A stretch of DNA of 64,000 bases from Polaribacter sp. MED152 (GTDB lineage Bacteria > Bacteroidota > Bacteroidia > Flavobacteriales > Flavobacteriaceae), in contig NC_020830.1 in NCBI RefSeq assembly GCF_000152945.2, positions 1,240,001 to 1,304,000 on the forward strand, given 5' to 3'. The notes below the pieces were generated by a model, which was not told the DNA's origin, made no database searches, and saw only the letters and a list, made by a program, of their open reading frames with translations. The position numbers were made by a program, and so were the translations under genes. Shown here piece after piece: positions 62,479 to 64,000 of the stretch (the first letter of the stretch is position 1; each line of letters begins with the position of its first letter).

Positions 62479-64000
62479 ATGGAGAAACAAGGACTGTATT
62501 TACCAGAATTTGAACATGAAAATTGTGGTGCTGGTTTTATATGTAATTTGAATGGTGATAAAACAAATCAAATTATACATGATGCTTTAGAAATTCTAGT
62601 AAAACTAGAACATAGAGGTGGTGTTAGTGCAGATGGAAGAACGGGTGATGGTGCTGGTTTACTCATAGATATACCTCATGAATACTTCACTAGAGTTTGC
62701 GATTTTTCGCTTCCAAAGCAGAGAGAGTATGCTGTTGGTATGGTGTTTTTGCCTAAAGTTTCTAATCAGTATAATTTCTGTAAAAATGTATTTGAAAAAG
62801 AAATTGCAGAACAAGGTTTAACCGTTATTGGTTGGAGAGTTGTTCCTGTAGATTCCTCTCAGTTAGGAGAAATCGCTTTAGCATCAGAACCTAATATTGA
62901 GCAATTATTTGTTGCTAAATCAGATGATATTGATGAAGCTACTTTCAAAGCAAAATTATATGCTGCCAGAAAAATTACAGAGCATACCATAAGTAATTCT
63001 AAAATTTCTGAAAGTAATTATTTCTACGTTCCAAGTTTATCAATTACCACCATTATCTATAAAGGTATTATTATGCCAGAAGATATTGGTCCATATTATA
63101 AAGATCTTCAAGAAATAGATTTGGTAACACGTTTGGCGTTAGTACACCAACGTTTTTCTACGAATACCATGCCAACTTGGGAACTTGCCCAACCTTTTAG
63201 ACACATGTGTCAAAATGGAGAAATCAATACTTTAAGAGGAAATGTAAGTAGAATGAGAGTAAGAGAAGAAATCATGAAAAGTGATGTCTTTGGTCCTCAA
63301 ATAGACAAATTATTCCCAATTATTTTACCAGGCAAATCAGATTCTGCATCTATGGATATGGTTGTTGAACTACTAACACATACAGGTAGATCATTGCCAG
63401 AAATTATGATGATGATGATTCCTGAAGCTTGGGAAAAACATGCTACAATGTCTCCAGAACGCAAAGCATTTTACGAGTACAATGGCTGTATTATGGAGCC
63501 TTGGGATGGCCCTGCTTCTGTACCATTTACAGATGGAGATTATATAGGAGCTTTATTAGACAGAAATGGTTTAAGACCTTCTAGGTACACAGTTACCAAA
63601 AGTGGTAAACTTATTATGTCTTCAGAAATTGGTGTCGTAGATATTCATCCTTCAGACGTAAAAGAACATGGACGATTAGAACCAGGAAAAATGTTCTTGG
63701 TAGATATGAATGAAGGTAGAATTATTGAAGATAAAGAAATTAAAAGTAAAATTGTTACTGAAAGACCTTATCAAGAATGGTTAGATAAAACTCGTTTACA
63801 CCTAAAGGATGTTCCATATACTAGTGAAACTTGTCCTATAGAGACTATCGATATCAAAACACGTCAGCGTTTATTTAATTATACATTCGAAGATATTCAA
63901 GAGGTAATTACACCAATGGCTCAAGTTGGTAAAGAAGCTTTAGGTTCTATGGGTATAGATACTCCTTTAGCAGTTCTATCAGACAGACCACAATTAATTT
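62479..64000 (+). CDS. gltB: glutamate synthase large subunit, 3' end cut by the window
   Basis: The first 507 codons are visible. Residues 1-15 are a short propeptide; Cys16 in HENCGAGFICN is the N-terminal nucleophile of the class II glutaminase after cleavage. Motifs LEHRGGVSADGRTGDGAG, HQRFSTNTMPTWELAQPFR and the central-domain region from GDYIGALLDRNGLRPSRY are all typical of GltB (about 1500 residues in full). GOGAT makes two glutamates from glutamine and 2-oxoglutarate; downstream of two Amt transporters and PII it completes an ammonium-assimilation block. Confidence 0.95.
   Translation, partial: MEKQGLYLPEFEHENCGAGFICNLNGDKTNQIIHDALEILVKLEHRGGVSADGRTGDGAGLLIDIPHEYFTRVCDFSLPKQREYAVGMVFLPKVSNQYNFCKNVFEKEIAEQGLTVIGWRVVPVDSSQLGEIALASEPNIEQLFVAKSDDIDEATFKAKLYAARKITEHTISNSKISESNYFYVPSLSITTIIYKGIIMPEDIGPYYKDLQEIDLVTRLALVHQRFSTNTMPTWELAQPFRHMCQNGEINTLRGNVSRMRVREEIMKSDVFGPQIDKLFPIILPGKSDSASMDMVVELLTHTGRSLPEIMMMMIPEAWEKHATMSPERKAFYEYNGCIMEPWDGPASVPFTDGDYIGALLDRNGLRPSRYTVTKSGKLIMSSEIGVVDIHPSDVKEHGRLEPGKMFLVDMNEGRIIEDKEIKSKIVTERPYQEWLDKTRLHLKDVPYTSETCPIETIDIKTRQRLFNYTFEDIQEVITPMAQVGKEALGSMGIDTPLAVLSDRPQLI

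Overview
The window looks like a chromosomal segment of a marine-type Flavobacteriaceae bacterium (Bacteroidota; Polaribacter/Tenacibaculum-like is my guess from gene style). Evidence: low GC, type IX secretion and gliding genes (porU, porV, gldJ), promoter-like sequences of the Bacteroidota TTTG-N19-TAnnTTTG type, weak Shine-Dalgarno sequences, and an HU-like protein of the Bacteroidota family at the head of a surface-polysaccharide locus.

Layout. 1-6.6 kb (minus): the 5' part of a FabH-like ketoacyl synthase, a truncated haemoglobin, cytidine deaminase, and the T9SS pair porV and porU. 6.8-11.6 kb: gldJ and murF (plus), a GlcNAc-kinase-like ATPase (minus) and a CpsB/YwqE-type tyrosine phosphatase (plus). 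11.6-13.3 kb: palindromic repeats with a small GIY-YIG nuclease gene. 13.3-44.5 kb: one long minus-strand surface-polysaccharide locus. 44.7-47.3 kb: HU-like gene, a possible small RNA, a second palindromic-repeat cluster and tRNA-Val. 47.4-55.8 kb (minus): folC, two nucleotidyltransferases, tonB-exbD-exbB, nhaD with an amino-acid dehydrogenase, anmK. 55.9-57.9 kb: acyl-CoA dehydrogenase (plus) and truA (minus). 58.2-64 kb (plus): a nitrogen-assimilation block of porin, amt, PII protein, second amt and the start of gltB.

The polysaccharide locus reads as a Wzx/Wzy-type pathway. WbpV-, WbpL- and WbpM-like proteins make and load the first sugar. Nucleotide-sugar genes supply GDP-fucose (gmd, fcl), UDP-glucuronate (ugd), a UDP-GlcNAc uronate branch (WbpA/WbpB-like) and a legionaminic-acid-type sugar (LegB, LegC, a formyltransferase, LegI, LegG, a PtmE-like enzyme and a CMP-transferase). 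A separate module of pyruvate-type aldolase, HAD phosphatase and KdsB-like CMP-transferase may make a second, unusual ulosonic acid. Glycosyltransferases, a flippase and a polymerase build the repeat unit; Wza and Wzc export it, and the PHP phosphatase is the likely partner of Wzc.

The most unusual signals are (1) palindromic repeats that sit at both ends of the polysaccharide locus, one copy of which lies in frame inside gmd; (2) a four-helix-bundle (S23-type) gene inserted between fcl and gmd and bordered on both sides by four copies of a hexamer; (3) the aldolase/HAD/CMP-transferase module; (4) a formyltransferase where the legionaminate pathway would have its acetyltransferase. All functions are inferred from sequence reading alone; no database search was possible.
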